64,000 bases of DNA from Oerskovia jenensis (GCF_016907235.1 NZ_JAFBBO010000001.1:3906001-3970000), one strand, 5' to 3'; positions 42,012-52,511 are shown, counted from the stretch's first letter. Notes: generated from the letters alone by a model not told the origin. A program made the numbers and translations.

Positions 42012-42043
42012 GCCCGGTGCACGACCGAGCGCGGCGCGCGGCC

Positions 42044-42085
42044 TGTCAGAACGAGCGTGACCCCGGGGCCTCGCTCGTTCTGACA
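42044..42085. terminator. Bidirectional terminator hairpin, repeat family copy 2
   Basis: TGTCAGAACGAGCG with CGCTCGTTCTGACA as outer stem, same sequence as the 32633 copy but with a diverged tip (CCCCGGGG). It lies between the convergent PCD-VOC and yqeY genes. Confidence 0.8.
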
Positions 42086-42101
42086 CCGCTGCGGGCGTGG
42101 G

Positions 42102-42566
42102 TCAGAGCGCCCCGAGCGCCTGGCGGACGGCCTGCGAGAGCGCCTTGCCGTCGACGCGGCCGATGCCCGCGGCCGCAGCCGTGGCCGTCTTCATGACCGT
42201 GCCCATGTCCTTCATGGACGACGCGCCGGTCGAGACGATCGCGGAGGCCACGAGCGCGTCCAGCTCCTCGGCCGTGAGGCTCGCAGGCAGGTACTTCTCG
42301 ATGAAGTCGGCCTCGCGGGTCTCGTTGTCGGCGCGCTCGGGGGCACCCGCGTCGGTGTAGATCTGCGCGCTCTCGCGACGCTTCTTGACCTCGGCGGCCA
42401 GGACGGTCTGCACCTCGGCGTCGGTCAGCTCGTGCGCGGTCGAGCCGGACTTCTCCGCGGTGCGGACGGCGCCGATGATCTGACGCAGGGTGTTCTTCGC
42501 GAACTCGTCGCGGGCCTTCATGGCGGTGGTGAGGTCGGAGGTCAGGCGCTCGATCGTGGTGGTCAT
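42102..42566 (-). CDS. yqeY: GatB/YqeY domain protein
   Basis: Predicted 154 aa, a single YqeY domain: LTSDLTTAMKARDEFAKNTLRQIIGAV, VKKRRESAQIYTDAGAPERADNETREADFIEKYLPASLTAEEL, then MKDMGTVMKTATA. It is homologous to the C-terminal tail of GatB and may bind tRNA or act in amidotransferase-related processes; the function is not firmly known. Divergent from the GH13 gene. Confidence 0.92.
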   Translation of the reverse strand: MTTTIERLTSDLTTAMKARDEFAKNTLRQIIGAVRTAEKSGSTAHELTDAEVQTVLAAEVKKRRESAQIYTDAGAPERADNETREADFIEKYLPASLTAEELDALVASAIVSTGASSMKDMGTVMKTATAAAAGIGRVDGKALSQAVRQALGAL

Positions 42567-42687
42567 GGGTCCATGGTGCCTGGTCCGGCAGCTCAGGTCC
42601 TACCGCATTGCGCCCGGCGCGGGCCGGGCGGCGTGTCACCCGGGTCCTGGCGGGCGCCGCCCCAGGGGTGGTGAGAGTCTCGATCTC

Positions 42688-44538
42688 GTGAGCGACGAGA
42701 CCGCACGTGCCGTGCCCCCCGCCTCCAGCCCCGCACCCCGCCGCGCGGGAGGCTGGTCGGCCGGTGAGCCGCCCTGGTGGACGAACGCGGTGGTCTACCA
42801 GATCTATCCGCGGTCCTTCCAGGACTCGGACGGCGACGGGATCGGTGACCTGCGGGGCATCGAGCGGCGCCTGGACCACCTCGTGGCGCTCGGCGTCGAC
42901 GTCGTGTGGCTCTCGCCCGTGTACCGCTCGCCGCAGGACGACAACGGCTACGACATCAGCGACTACCAGGACGTCGACCCGATGTTCGGGACGCTCGAGG
43001 ACCTCGACCGGCTGCTGGCCGCGTCCCACGACCGCGGCCTGCGGGTGGTCATGGACCTCGTCGTCAACCATTCCTCCGACGAGCACGCGTGGTTCCGCGC
43101 GTCGCGCTCCTCGCGCACCGACGACAAGCGCGACTGGTACTGGTGGCGCCCGGCCCGCGAGGGCATGGAGCCCGGTACCCCCGGCGCCGAGCCCACCAAC
43201 TGGCGCTCGTTCTTCGGCGGGTCGGCCTGGGAGTACGACCAGGCGACGGGCGAGTACTTCCTCCACCTGTTCTCGCGCAAGCAGCCGGACCTGAACTGGG
43301 AGAACCCGGACGTGCGCCGGGCCGTGCACGACATGATGACGTGGTGGCTCGACCGTGGCGTCGACGGATTCCGCATGGACGTCATCAACCTCATCAGCAA
43401 GGTCCCTGCCCTGCCCGACGGCGAGGTCCGCTACGGCGCGTACGGAGACGGCAGCCCGTTCTACACGAGCGGTCCGCGCGTGCACGAGTTCCTCCAGGAG
43501 ATGCACCGCGAGGTCTTCGCCGGGCGGCCCGAGAAGCTCCTGACCGTGGGGGAGACCCCGGGCGTCACGATCGAGGACGGCGTGCTCTTCACGGATCCCG
43601 AGCGCCACGAGGTCGACATGGTGTTCCAGTTCGAGCACGTGGGGATCGACCACGGCGAGAGCAAGTGGGACGTCAAGCCCCTGCGCCTGACGGACCTCAA
43701 GGCGACGTTCGGGCGCTGGCAGGCGGGACTCGCGGAGCGCGGCTGGAACTCGCTCTACTGGAACAACCACGACCAGCCGCGCATCGTGTCGCGGTTCGGC
43801 GACGACGGGGTGCACCGCGTCGCCTCGGCCAAGGCCCTGGCTCTGCTGCTGCACCTGCACCGCGGGACGCCGTACGTCTACCAGGGCGAGGAGCTCGGGA
43901 TGACGAACGCGGGCTTCACGTCGATCGACCAGTACCAGGACATCGAGTCCTTGGGGCACTTCCACGAGCTGGTGGACGCGGGCGTCGCGACCGAGGAGCA
44001 GATGCTCGCGGCGCTGCGTGCCATGAGCCGTGACAACGCCCGCACACCCGTGCAGTGGGACGAGTCGGAGCACGCGGGCTTCACGACGGGCACGCCGTGG
44101 CTCGCGGTCAACCCGAACCACGCCTGGTTCAACGCAGAGGCTGAGCGAGCGGACCTCGGGTCGGTCTTCCACTTCTACCGTCGTCTGATCGCGTTGCGGC
44201 ACGACGTCCCTGTCGTGGCCCTGGGGGACTTCCACCTGCTCCTGCCCGAGCACGAGGCCGTGTACGCGTTCACGCGTGCGCTCGACCTGCCGTACCCGGT
44301 CGAGGGGCCCGACGGCGTCGCGTCCGCCGCGAGCACGGCGTCGCGCGACGAGCTGCTCGTCCTGGTCAACGTCGGCGGCGCCGAGCAGGAGGTCCCTCCG
44401 GAGGTCCTGGCCGGCTGGGAGGACGCCGAGCTGCTGATCTCGACGCACGACGACGCAGCGGGCCCGCGAGGTGGCCTCGCGAGCGCCCGGTCCTCCGTGC
44501 TGCGCCCCTGGGAAGGTCTCGTGCTGCGCCGCTCGTGA
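42688..44538 (+). CDS. Glycoside hydrolase family 13 alpha-glucosidase (oligo-1,6-glucosidase/trehalose-type)
   Basis: Predicted 616 aa. GTG 42688 was chosen because upstream frame overlaps yqeY antisense; a GAGTCT box 7 nt before it fits a leaderless start. GH13 regions: DVVWLSPVYRSPQDDNGYDI, MDLVVNHSSDEHAWF, GFRMDV (nucleophile Asp231), TVGE (acid/base Glu289) and NNHDQPR (Asp362). The YYWWRP-like loop and WENPDVRRAVHDMMTWWLDRGVDGF are typical of alpha-glucosidases acting on isomaltose, maltose or sucrose. No signal peptide: it acts on imported oligosaccharides. An 11-bp motif is repeated three times across the stop. Confidence 0.93.
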   Translation: MSDETARAVPPASSPAPRRAGGWSAGEPPWWTNAVVYQIYPRSFQDSDGDGIGDLRGIERRLDHLVALGVDVVWLSPVYRSPQDDNGYDISDYQDVDPMFGTLEDLDRLLAASHDRGLRVVMDLVVNHSSDEHAWFRASRSSRTDDKRDWYWWRPAREGMEPGTPGAEPTNWRSFFGGSAWEYDQATGEYFLHLFSRKQPDLNWENPDVRRAVHDMMTWWLDRGVDGFRMDVINLISKVPALPDGEVRYGAYGDGSPFYTSGPRVHEFLQEMHREVFAGRPEKLLTVGETPGVTIEDGVLFTDPERHEVDMVFQFEHVGIDHGESKWDVKPLRLTDLKATFGRWQAGLAERGWNSLYWNNHDQPRIVSRFGDDGVHRVASAKALALLLHLHRGTPYVYQGEELGMTNAGFTSIDQYQDIESLGHFHELVDAGVATEEQMLAALRAMSRDNARTPVQWDESEHAGFTTGTPWLAVNPNHAWFNAEAERADLGSVFHFYRRLIALRHDVPVVALGDFHLLLPEHEAVYAFTRALDLPYPVEGPDGVASAASTASRDELLVLVNVGGAEQEVPPEVLAGWEDAELLISTHDDAAGPRGGLASARSSVLRPWEGLVLRRS

Positions 44539-44667
44539 GCCGCTCGTGAACCGCTCGTGAACCGCCTCTCCGCTCGCGGCGCGTGGCGCCCGGCGGGCCC
44601 CGTGCTCCTGGCCGGACCACCGCCGTCGGGCCGGACGTCCCATTCCCTGAGACGTCCGGCTCGACGC

Positions 44668-44696
44668 ATGACATCGCCCGATCGAGGGCGTAGTGT
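44668..44696 (+). promoter_or_regulatory. Promoter of the ilvBNC leader
   Basis: ATGACA (44668-44673), 17-nt spacer, TAGTGT (44691-44696), then 7 nt to the leader-peptide GTG, predicting a leaderless start. Confidence 0.7.
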
Positions 44697-44703
44697 GCAC
44701 AAC

Positions 44704-44748
44704 GTGCAGACGATCCTTCTCGTAGTACTTCCTGAGCGCGCCGGCTGA
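44704..44748 (+). CDS. ilvB leader peptide
   Basis: Predicted 14 aa, VQTILLVVLPERAG, six of whose residues in a row (ILLVVL) are branched-chain amino acids. It starts at GTG 44704 and stops at 44748. A stem TGAGCGCGC/GCGCGCTCA (44733-44741 with 44772-44780) forms just behind it and the terminator follows immediately. When Ile/Leu/Val-tRNAs are uncharged, the ribosome would stall on these codons and prevent terminator formation, as in corynebacterial ilvBNC attenuation. Confidence 0.85.
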   Translation: MQTILLVVLPERAG

Positions 44749-44779
44749 GGCCAAGCAACCAGGTCTCGTCAGCGCGCTC

Positions 44780-44818
44780 ACCCCTCGAAGAGCCCTCACC
44801 GGGTACGAGGGGTTTTTT
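44780..44818 (+). terminator. Transcription attenuator of ilvBNC
   Basis: Stem ACCCCTCG/CGAGGGGT (from 44780 and 44806) with a weak inner stem, followed by TTTTTT (44813-44818). It is one of only two clear U-tract intrinsic terminators in the window, and both follow leader peptides. The remaining 44819-44999 is leader mRNA without a gene. Confidence 0.88.
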
Positions 44819-44999
44819 CATGTCACGACCACGACCGTCATGACCACCCCCTCCGGGCACACCCCGCTCCGGAGCCGGTCACCGGACCGCACCACCCCGC
44901 GGCAGAACAGCACGGAGAGCACCAGAAGTACCAGCACCACCACGGTGAGCTCGATCCAGCCGGTGGCAGCCAGTCGCCACCGAGAAACAGGAGATACCG

Positions 45000-46919
45000 A
45001 TGGTCCAGGGTCCCCACCCGGCCCCGCCGACGCCGAGCGCCCCCGCGCCCGCCGGCGAGGCCGTGGCACCGAAGCCAGCCCCGTCCCCCGCGAGCCTCGC
45101 CGCCCGCCCCGAGAGCCGAGCACGCGCCTCGGTCACGGGTGAGCGCACGGCGAGCCTCGCCGTCGGGCCCGAGGAGGTGACGGGTGCGCAGTCGATCGTC
45201 CGCTCGCTCGAGGAAGCCGGTGTGGACGTCGTCTTCGGCATCCCCGGCGGCGCGATCCTGCCGACGTACGACCCGCTCATGGACTCCAAGAAGCTCCGCC
45301 ACATCCTCGTGCGCCACGAGCAGGGCGGCGGCCACGCGGCCTCGGGCTACGCCCACGCGACGGGCCGCGTCGGCGTGACCATGGCGACGTCGGGCCCCGG
45401 CGCGACGAACCTCGTCACGCCCATCGCCGACGCCAACATGGACTCGATCCCGCTCGTGGCCATCACGGGCCAGGTCGGCGCGTCCCTGATCGGGACCGAC
45501 GCCTTCCAGGAGGCGGACATCGTCGGCATCACCCTGCCGATCACCAAGCACAACTTCCTCGTCACCGACCCCGACGAGATCCCGCGCGTCATCGCCGAGG
45601 CCTTCCACATCGCCCAGACCGGGCGCCCCGGGCCGGTCCTCGTCGACATCGCGAAGTCCGCGATGCAGGCGCGCACCACGTTCTCCTGGCCCCAGGAGCT
45701 GCAGCTTCCCGGGTACCACCCGGTGACCAAGCCGCACTCCAAGCAGATCCGTGAGGCTGCCCGCCTGCTGGCGTCCGCGCGCCGTCCCGTGCTGTACGTG
45801 GGCGGCGGCGCGATCCGTGCCAACGCCTCGGCCGAGCTGCGCAAGCTCGTCGACCTGTCGGGCGCCCCCGTCGTGACCACGCTCATGGCCCGCGGCGCAC
45901 TGCCCGACTCGCACCCGCAGAACCTCGGCATGCCCGGCATGCACGGCACGGTCCCCGCGGTCGCCGCGCTCCAGAAGGCCGACCTCATCGTGGCCCTCGG
46001 CGCGCGCTTCGACGACCGCGTCACGGGCGTCCTGTCGAGCTTCGCCCCGCACGCCACGATCGTGCACGCCGACATCGACCCCGCCGAGATCGGCAAGAAC
46101 CGTGACGTGGACGTCCCCATCGTGGGCGACCTGCGCGAGGTCATCTCCGACCTGCTGCCCGAGCTCGAGCGCGAGCACGCGGCCAAGGGGCAACCGGACC
46201 TCGGTGCCTGGTGGCGCCAGATCGACGACTGGCGCGAGACCTACCCCCTCGGCTACTCCGAGCCCGAGGACGGGCACCTCGCCCCCCAGCACGTCATCCA
46301 GCGCCTGGGCGAGATCTCCGGTCCCGACTCGATCTACGTCGCGGGCGTCGGCCAGCACCAGATGTGGGCCGCTCAGTTCATCCGCTACGAGCACCCCAGG
46401 ACGTGGCTCAACTCGGGCGGCCTGGGCACCATGGGCTACTCGATCCCCGCCGCGATGGGAGCCAAGGTCGGGCAGCCCGACAAGACCGTCTGGGCGATCG
46501 ACGGCGACGGCTGCTTCCAGATGACCAACCAGGAGCTCGCGACCTGCACGATCAACGAGATCCCCATCAAGGTCGCGCTGATCAACAACTCCTCGCTCGG
46601 CATGGTCCGCCAGTGGCAGACCCTGTTCTACGAGTCCCGCTACTCCAACACCGACCTGTACACCGGCCGCGGGACGCAGCGGGTGCCCGACTTCGTGAAG
46701 CTCGCCGACGCCTACGGCTGCGAGGGCATCCGGGTCGAGTCCAGGAGCGAGGTCGACGCCGCGATCAAGCGCGCCATGGAGATCGACGACCGACCCGTCG
46801 TCGTCGACTTCAACGTCTCGCGCGACGCCATGGTCTGGCCCATGGTCGCCTCGGGCGTGAGCAACGACAACATCCAGTACGCACGCGGCATCTCGCCCGC
46901 GTGGGACCGCGAAGACTGA
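45000..46919 (+). CDS. ilvB: Acetolactate synthase large subunit
   Basis: Predicted 639 aa; ATG 45000 has CAGGAG 8 nt upstream. A Pro/Ala-rich N-terminal extension (about 1-60) is followed by the ThDP domains: [27 protein letters not shown], the catalytic Glu in [18 protein letters not shown] region [28 protein letters not shown], and ThDP-binding [15 protein letters not shown]...[12 protein letters not shown] (about 500-535). It makes 2-acetolactate from pyruvate and 2-aceto-2-hydroxybutyrate from pyruvate plus 2-oxobutyrate. First gene of ilvBNC, controlled by the attenuator upstream. Confidence 0.97.
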   Translation: MVQGPHPAPPTPSAPAPAGEAVAPKPAPSPASLAARPESRARASVTGERTASLAVGPEEVTGAQSIVRSLEEAGVDVVFGIPGGAILPTYDPLMDSKKLRHILVRHEQGGGHAASGYAHATGRVGVTMATSGPGATNLVTPIADANMDSIPLVAITGQVGASLIGTDAFQEADIVGITLPITKHNFLVTDPDEIPRVIAEAFHIAQTGRPGPVLVDIAKSAMQARTTFSWPQELQLPGYHPVTKPHSKQIREAARLLASARRPVLYVGGGAIRANASAELRKLVDLSGAPVVTTLMARGALPDSHPQNLGMPGMHGTVPAVAALQKADLIVALGARFDDRVTGVLSSFAPHATIVHADIDPAEIGKNRDVDVPIVGDLREVISDLLPELEREHAAKGQPDLGAWWRQIDDWRETYPLGYSEPEDGHLAPQHVIQRLGEISGPDSIYVAGVGQHQMWAAQFIRYEHPRTWLNSGGLGTMGYSIPAAMGAKVGQPDKTVWAIDGDGCFQMTNQELATCTINEIPIKVALINNSSLGMVRQWQTLFYESRYSNTDLYTGRGTQRVPDFVKLADAYGCEGIRVESRSEVDAAIKRAMEIDDRPVVVDFNVSRDAMVWPMVASGVSNDNIQYARGISPAWDRED

Positions 46920-46939
46920 GACCGGGGAGAGCCGCAACC

Positions 46940-47464
46940 ATGTCCCGTCACACCCTCTCCGTGCTCGTGGAGAACAAGCCCGGTGTGCTCACGCGCGTCG
47001 CGGGCCTGTTCGCCCGCCGCGCGTTCAACATCCACTCGCTCGCCGTGGGACCCACGGAGCACGAGGAGATCTCGCGCATCACCGTGGTCGTCGACGTCGA
47101 CCAGAACCCGCTCGAGCAGGTCACCAAGCAGCTCAACAAGCTCGTCAACGTGATCAAGATCGTCGAGCTCGACCAGGCGTCCTCGGTCCAGCGCGAGCTC
47201 CTGCTCGTCAAGGTCCGGGCCGACGGCACGAACCGCACGGGGGTCCTCGAGGTCGTCGAGCTGTTCCGTGCCAAGGTCGTCGACGTCGTCCCCGACGCCG
47301 TCACGATCGAGGCCACGGGCACCCCCGAGAAGCTGAGCGCCCTCCTCGGCGCGCTCGAGCCCTACGGGGTCCGTGAGATCGTCAAGTCCGGCACCGTGGC
47401 CGTCGGCCGTGGCGCCCGCTCCATCACCGACCGGGCGCTCGACCGCGCCCACCGGTCGGCCTGA
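46940..47464 (+). CDS. ilvN: Acetolactate synthase small (regulatory) subunit
   Basis: Predicted 174 aa from ATG 46940, 20 nt after ilvB. ACT domain at 1-78 (HTLSVLVENKPGVLTRVAGLFARRAFNIHSLAVG, SRITVVVD) and a C-terminal ALS_ss_C domain (QRELLLVKVRADGTNRTGVLEVVELFRAKVVDV, then TGTPEKLSALLGALEPYGVREIVKSG). It binds valine and gives feedback inhibition of IlvB. Confidence 0.97.
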   Translation: MSRHTLSVLVENKPGVLTRVAGLFARRAFNIHSLAVGPTEHEEISRITVVVDVDQNPLEQVTKQLNKLVNVIKIVELDQASSVQRELLLVKVRADGTNRTGVLEVVELFRAKVVDVVPDAVTIEATGTPEKLSALLGALEPYGVREIVKSGTVAVGRGARSITDRALDRAHRSA

Positions 47465-48583
<1,119 letters not shown>

Positions 48584-48613
48584 CCCTCGCTTCGCTGCGG
48601 CGAACCTTCTGAG

Positions 48614-48700
48614 GAGGGTGACCCGTCCTGCGCGATCTTCCCTCCGGCCTGGCGGCCTCCCGCCGGACCGGACCACGATCGCGCAGGACGGGTCACCCTC
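48614..48700 (+). terminator. Long hairpin after ilvC (24-bp arms)
   Basis: Perfect 24-bp inverted repeat (48614-48637 with 48677-48700) around a 39-nt GC-rich loop that can fold on itself. It starts 31 nt after the ilvC stop and probably ends the ilvBNC transcript. The following 48701-49033 contains no gene I can support, only GC-rich sequence with GAGGGTG-like fragments. Confidence 0.7.
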
Positions 48701-49033
48701 TTCTGTGCGTCCGGCTCGCTCGCGAGCTGCTCCGCTGCCCGACGGCGGAGCCTCCCGGGTGCTCGCATCCGGGTGGACGCTGCGGCCGAGGGTGACGGTC
48801 CCGCCTGTCGAGGGTGGCGCACCGTCGGCGAGGACGATGGGTCGGCGCGTCCTGTCGTCACCGTCGGCGGCCTCGGCGTCACCGCCGACACGTCGTGCGG
48901 CCACCCTCGGCGGGCTTGGCCGTCACCGTCGGCGCGGACGGTTCCCCCGGGGACAGGGTGGAATCCCCGACACCCCGGCGGCCAAAGCACGACAAGACGG
49001 GCACACCGGGAGTCCGTGGTCCACCATGGACGT

Positions 49034-49666
49034 ATGAGCCACCACGACGACCGCGGACCGGACAGCACGAACGAGGGCGGCGCCGACCGGGCGCCGCGGG
49101 ACGCCCGGGGCGACGAGCACCGGGCCGCCTCGGACGTTCCCGTGGGGGAGAGCCCCGGCGAGGTCGAGAGCGACCCCCGCGGCGAGGAGATCCTCGAGTT
49201 CTGGGAGACCGCTCGCGTCCGCGCCGGGGAGGGCAAGGTCGGTGTGGTGACGGGCTTCGGGATCTCGGCGACCGTGCCGCCGCCCGCGTGGTCCTTCGGG
49301 GACAACCCTGTGCTCGCGGACGGCCTGCTCGCAGCGGTCCTGTCGGGCGACAAGACCGCGACGTCGTCGTCGCACTGGGAGTACGGCGCCGACGTGCCGC
49401 TGCCCCAGGTCGGCGAGCTCTCGATCATCCTCGACGGTGACGGGCACCCGCGGGCCCTGATCCGCACCACGTCGGTCGAGGTCGTGCCGTTCGACCAGGT
49501 CACGGCCGACTTCGCGGCAGCCGAGGGCGAGGACGACCGGACGCTCGACTCCTGGCGGGCGGGCCACCGCGAGTACTTCTCGCGGGTCCTCGTGGGCCAG
49601 GAGTTCCGCGACGACATGCCCGTGGTGTGCGAGCGGTTCGAGCTCCGGTTCCCGCGGCAGCGATGA
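49034..49666 (+). CDS. ASCH domain protein
   Basis: Predicted 210 aa from ATG 49034. An acidic, disordered N-terminal tail (about 1-50) precedes an ASCH (PUA-like) domain with WSFGDNPVLADGLLAAVLSGDKTATSSSHWEYG, LSIILDGDGHPRALIRTTSVEVVPFDQV and a C-terminal CERFELRFP. The GDKTAT segment is the conserved motif of this group. ASCH proteins bind RNA or nucleosides; some hydrolyse N4-acylcytidine. The exact role is unknown. A possible frameshifted coding remnant follows at 49665-49781. Confidence 0.85.
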   Translation: MSHHDDRGPDSTNEGGADRAPRDARGDEHRAASDVPVGESPGEVESDPRGEEILEFWETARVRAGEGKVGVVTGFGISATVPPPAWSFGDNPVLADGLLAAVLSGDKTATSSSHWEYGADVPLPQVGELSIILDGDGHPRALIRTTSVEVVPFDQVTADFAAAEGEDDRTLDSWRAGHREYFSRVLVGQEFRDDMPVVCERFELRFPRQR

Positions 49667-49884
49667 GCTCCTCCCCGCACGCCGCCCGTTCCAGCTCGCC
49701 GACTACGGGCGCGACACGACGGCCGCCGAGGCGCGGGCGCTGCTGGCCGCGGACCGGGTGAGGGTGCGGCGCCCGGGGTGAGTGACGTCGTCGGGCCCCT
49801 GTGCTCGGCGATCGACGGCCCAGGGGGTGAGCGGTGGTCGCCGTCCCAGGCCGCGACCACCGCCCGTCGGGGCAGCGAGAGGAG

Positions 49885-51150
49885 CTACCCCGAGCGTGAG
49901 GGCGCCGCGGCGCCGAGGTGCGCTGCGGTCGCGCGGACCGTCTGGAGAGGTGCGCCGTGCGTGCCGTGGTCGACGATGTGGGGCGAGACGCGGTCGAGCA
50001 GGAGCGCGCGGACCTCCGCCGCCACGACCGCCTGGGCGCCCCGCAGGACCGGGGCCGAGGGGGCCAGCGCCGGGACGATCAGGGCCACCCCCTGCTCGGT
50101 GTCCGTGAGGTGGCTGCGGGTCGCGTCGGCGAGGCGCTGCCCGCCGGCGATGCACGTCGGGCCGCTCAGGACGATGAGATGTGGTTCGACGACCGCGACG
50201 ACCGGTTGGACGACCGTGGCGAGGCGCCGCCCGAAGTCCTCGACGAGCGCGACCACGGCGGGGCTGTCCGGGTCGGCGACCATGGCCGCGAGATGCTCGG
50301 TGTACCCGACGCCGGGGACGCCGTACCGCACGGCGAGCTCCTCGAGCCGGCGGCCACCCACGAGGTCCTGAAGATTGACGGAGTGGTCGTCGTACTCGCG
50401 CACGGTCACGGGCACGGGGAGGTACCCGAGCTCGCCGGCCGCGCCTGTCGCGCCGTGGTGGAGACGGCCGTCGATGAGGGTGCCGAGGCCGATCCCCTGC
50501 CCGATCCAGAGCAGGGAGAAGCTCGTGTCGTCGCACCGGCCGGCGTCCTGCTCGGCGATCGTCGCGAGGTTGACGTCGTTCTCGATGTGCACGGGGATGC
50601 CGAACTCCTGCTCGAGGAGCGAGCGGACGGCGAGGCGGGGCCAACCCGGCAGGTCGCCCACGAGCCACAGGTCTCCCGTCGTCGGGTCGGCTGCGGCCTG
50701 GACCCCGACGACGATCGCCCCCACACGCTCGACGGGCACCCGTGCGTCGGCGCAGGCGGCGTCCCGGGCTGCTCGGACGTCGCTCACGGCCGTGCGGTCG
50801 GCCGAGGTGGGGACCTCGGCACCGCCGAGGACCGCGCCGCGGGCGTCGACGACACGGGCCTGCACCCCTCCGGGGAGCACGTCGAGCGCCAGGCCGACGA
50901 CGACATCGGTGCGCGCGGCGTACGTGACGGCCTGGGGGCCGCGGGCTCCCTGGACGGCCCCGGTGGGTTCGATGAGCCCGGCGGACTCGAGGCGTGCCAC
51001 GATCTGGGAGGATGTCGGGCGGGAGACACCGGTGAGGTCGCCGATCTGGGACCGTGTCATGGGGCCGGTGTCGAGCAGGAGCTCGAGCGCGGCGCGGTCG
51101 TTGATCGTGCGGAGCAACCCGGGGGTTCCCGGGACGTGCGTGCGGGACAC
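49885..51150 (-). CDS. ROK-family transcriptional repressor
   Basis: Predicted 421 aa from GTG 51150. N-terminal winged helix (about 15-75; LLLDTGPMTRSQIGDLTGVSRPTSSQIVARLESAGLI) joined to a ROK sugar-kinase-like domain (about 85-400) with IENDVNLATIAEQDA, LLWIGQGIGLGTLIDGRLHHGATGAAGELGYLPV. The canonical ROK zinc motif CxCGxxGCxE is absent; instead of CGR-type ligands the region after the GELGYLP segment reads NLQDLVGGRRLEEL, as in non-kinase regulators. It probably represses a sugar-uptake operon and itself through the palindrome just upstream. No sugar genes adjoin it. Confidence 0.9.
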   Translation of the reverse strand: MSRTHVPGTPGLLRTINDRAALELLLDTGPMTRSQIGDLTGVSRPTSSQIVARLESAGLIEPTGAVQGARGPQAVTYAARTDVVVGLALDVLPGGVQARVVDARGAVLGGAEVPTSADRTAVSDVRAARDAACADARVPVERVGAIVVGVQAAADPTTGDLWLVGDLPGWPRLAVRSLLEQEFGIPVHIENDVNLATIAEQDAGRCDDTSFSLLWIGQGIGLGTLIDGRLHHGATGAAGELGYLPVPVTVREYDDHSVNLQDLVGGRRLEELAVRYGVPGVGYTEHLAAMVADPDSPAVVALVEDFGRRLATVVQPVVAVVEPHLIVLSGPTCIAGGQRLADATRSHLTDTEQGVALIVPALAPSAPVLRGAQAVVAAEVRALLLDRVSPHIVDHGTHGAPLQTVRATAAHLGAAAPSRSG

Positions 51151-51175
51151 GGCGTGGTGGCCTCTCTGCCAGCAT

Positions 51176-51221
51176 CTTAGGAAAGTTTCCTAAGAGTTGC
51201 GCACTCTGGCGGATTGCGCAA
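51176..51221 (-). promoter_or_regulatory. Promoter and operator of the ROK regulator gene
   Basis: Minus-strand TTGCGC (51221-51216), 17-nt spacer, AACTCT (51198-51193). Overlapping the -10 and start site is a perfect palindrome CTTAGGAAAGTTTCCTAAG (51176-51194; 9-bp arms, one central base), the kind of site bound by ROK/NagC-like repressors. This implies autorepression. Confidence 0.75.
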
Positions 51222-51407
51222 GTCGGCGGGGTGCTGGTTCTCCATACACCACCGAGCGTCGAGCGGACCGAGCCGCTCGAGGTGGGAGCGTGGCCAGGCG
51301 AGACGAGGCGGCCCGATCCGCGAGATGGTGCGACTTTCGCCCCCTGAACCGCCCAAGGCGTGAGATGGGCGTCCCGAGGGCTGACCTCGACGCGTACGGT
51401 GCGGAGC

Positions 51408-52451
51408 ATGACGCGCAACATCGACTTGGCAGTGGTCGCCGGAGACGGCATCGGTATCGAGGTCGTCGAGCAGGGCCTCGCCGTGCTCGAGGCGGCGCTC
51501 TCGGGTTCCGACGTCAAGGTCTCGACGACCCCCTTCGACCTCGGTGCGCGCCGCTGGCACGCGACCGGTGAGACCCTCACCGACGAGGATCTCGCGGCGA
51601 TCCGCACGCACGACGCCATCCTCCTCGGCGCGATCGGCGACCCGACCGTCCCGTCGGGCGTCCTCGAGCGCGGCCTGCTGCTCAAGCTGCGCTTTGCGCT
51701 CGACCACTACGTCAACCTCCGCCCGGGCAAGCTGTACCCGGGCGTGAGGTCCCCGCTGGCGGACCCGGGCGAGATCGACTTCGTCGTCGTCCGCGAGGGC
51801 ACCGAGGGCCCCTACGTCGGCAACGGCGGTGCGCTGCGCGTCGGCACGCCCCACGAGATCGCGACCGAGGTCTCCGTGAACACGGCCTTCGGCGTCGAGC
51901 GCGTCGTGCGTGACGCGTTCGCCCGCGCCCAGGCGCGCCCCCGCAAGCACCTGACGCTCGTGCACAAGCACAACGTCCTGGTCCACGCCGGTCACCTGTG
52001 GCGCCGCACGGTCGAGGCCGTCAACGCCGAGTTCCCGGACGTCACCACGGACTACCTGCACGTGGACGCCGCCACGATCTTCCTCACGACGAACCCGTCG
52101 CGATTCGACGTCATCGTCACCGACAACCTGTTCGGCGACATCCTGACGGACCAGGCCGCCGCGATCACCGGCGGCATCGGCCTCGCGGCCTCGGCCAACA
52201 TCAACCCCGACCGCACGGCCCCCTCCATGTTCGAGCCGGTGCACGGCTCGGCCCCCGACATCGCGGGCCAGGGCAAGGCGGACCCCACCGCCACGGTCCT
52301 GTCCGTCGCGATGCTGCTCGACCACCTCGGCCTCGCCGAGCAGTCGCAGCGCGTCGAGGCCGCTGTCGCCGCGGACCTCGCCGAGCGGGGGACCCGAGTA
52401 CGGTCGACGGCCGAGGTGGGGCGCGAGCTCGCTGCCCGCGTCGCCGGCTGA
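51408..52451 (+). CDS. leuB: 3-isopropylmalate dehydrogenase
   Basis: Predicted 347 aa from ATG 51408, 7 nt after a TACGGT box (leaderless type). Motifs: [70 protein letters not shown]-like metal site [27 protein letters not shown], and [29 protein letters not shown]-dependent oxidative decarboxylation in leucine synthesis; the same enzyme handles 3-methylmalate in the citramalate route to isoleucine. Monocistronic here, with a hairpin after the stop. Confidence 0.95.
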   Translation: MTRNIDLAVVAGDGIGIEVVEQGLAVLEAALSGSDVKVSTTPFDLGARRWHATGETLTDEDLAAIRTHDAILLGAIGDPTVPSGVLERGLLLKLRFALDHYVNLRPGKLYPGVRSPLADPGEIDFVVVREGTEGPYVGNGGALRVGTPHEIATEVSVNTAFGVERVVRDAFARAQARPRKHLTLVHKHNVLVHAGHLWRRTVEAVNAEFPDVTTDYLHVDAATIFLTTNPSRFDVIVTDNLFGDILTDQAAAITGGIGLAASANINPDRTAPSMFEPVHGSAPDIAGQGKADPTATVLSVAMLLDHLGLAEQSQRVEAAVAADLAERGTRVRSTAEVGRELAARVAG

Positions 52452-52476
52452 TCGGTCCTCCCGACCTGCCGTCGCG

Positions 52477-52511
52477 TCGCCGTCGTGCCCCCTGCTGAGG
52501 GGCCCGACGGC
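52477..52511 (+). terminator. Terminator of leuB
   Basis: CGCCGTCG/CGACGGCG plus GCCCC/GGGGC stem with one internal mismatch, 26 nt after the stop. Confidence 0.55.

Noticed and set aside
51240-51400. Small minus-strand frame between the ROK gene and leuB
   Set aside because: No ribosome-binding site, runs through the ROK promoter/operator and has no recognisable composition.
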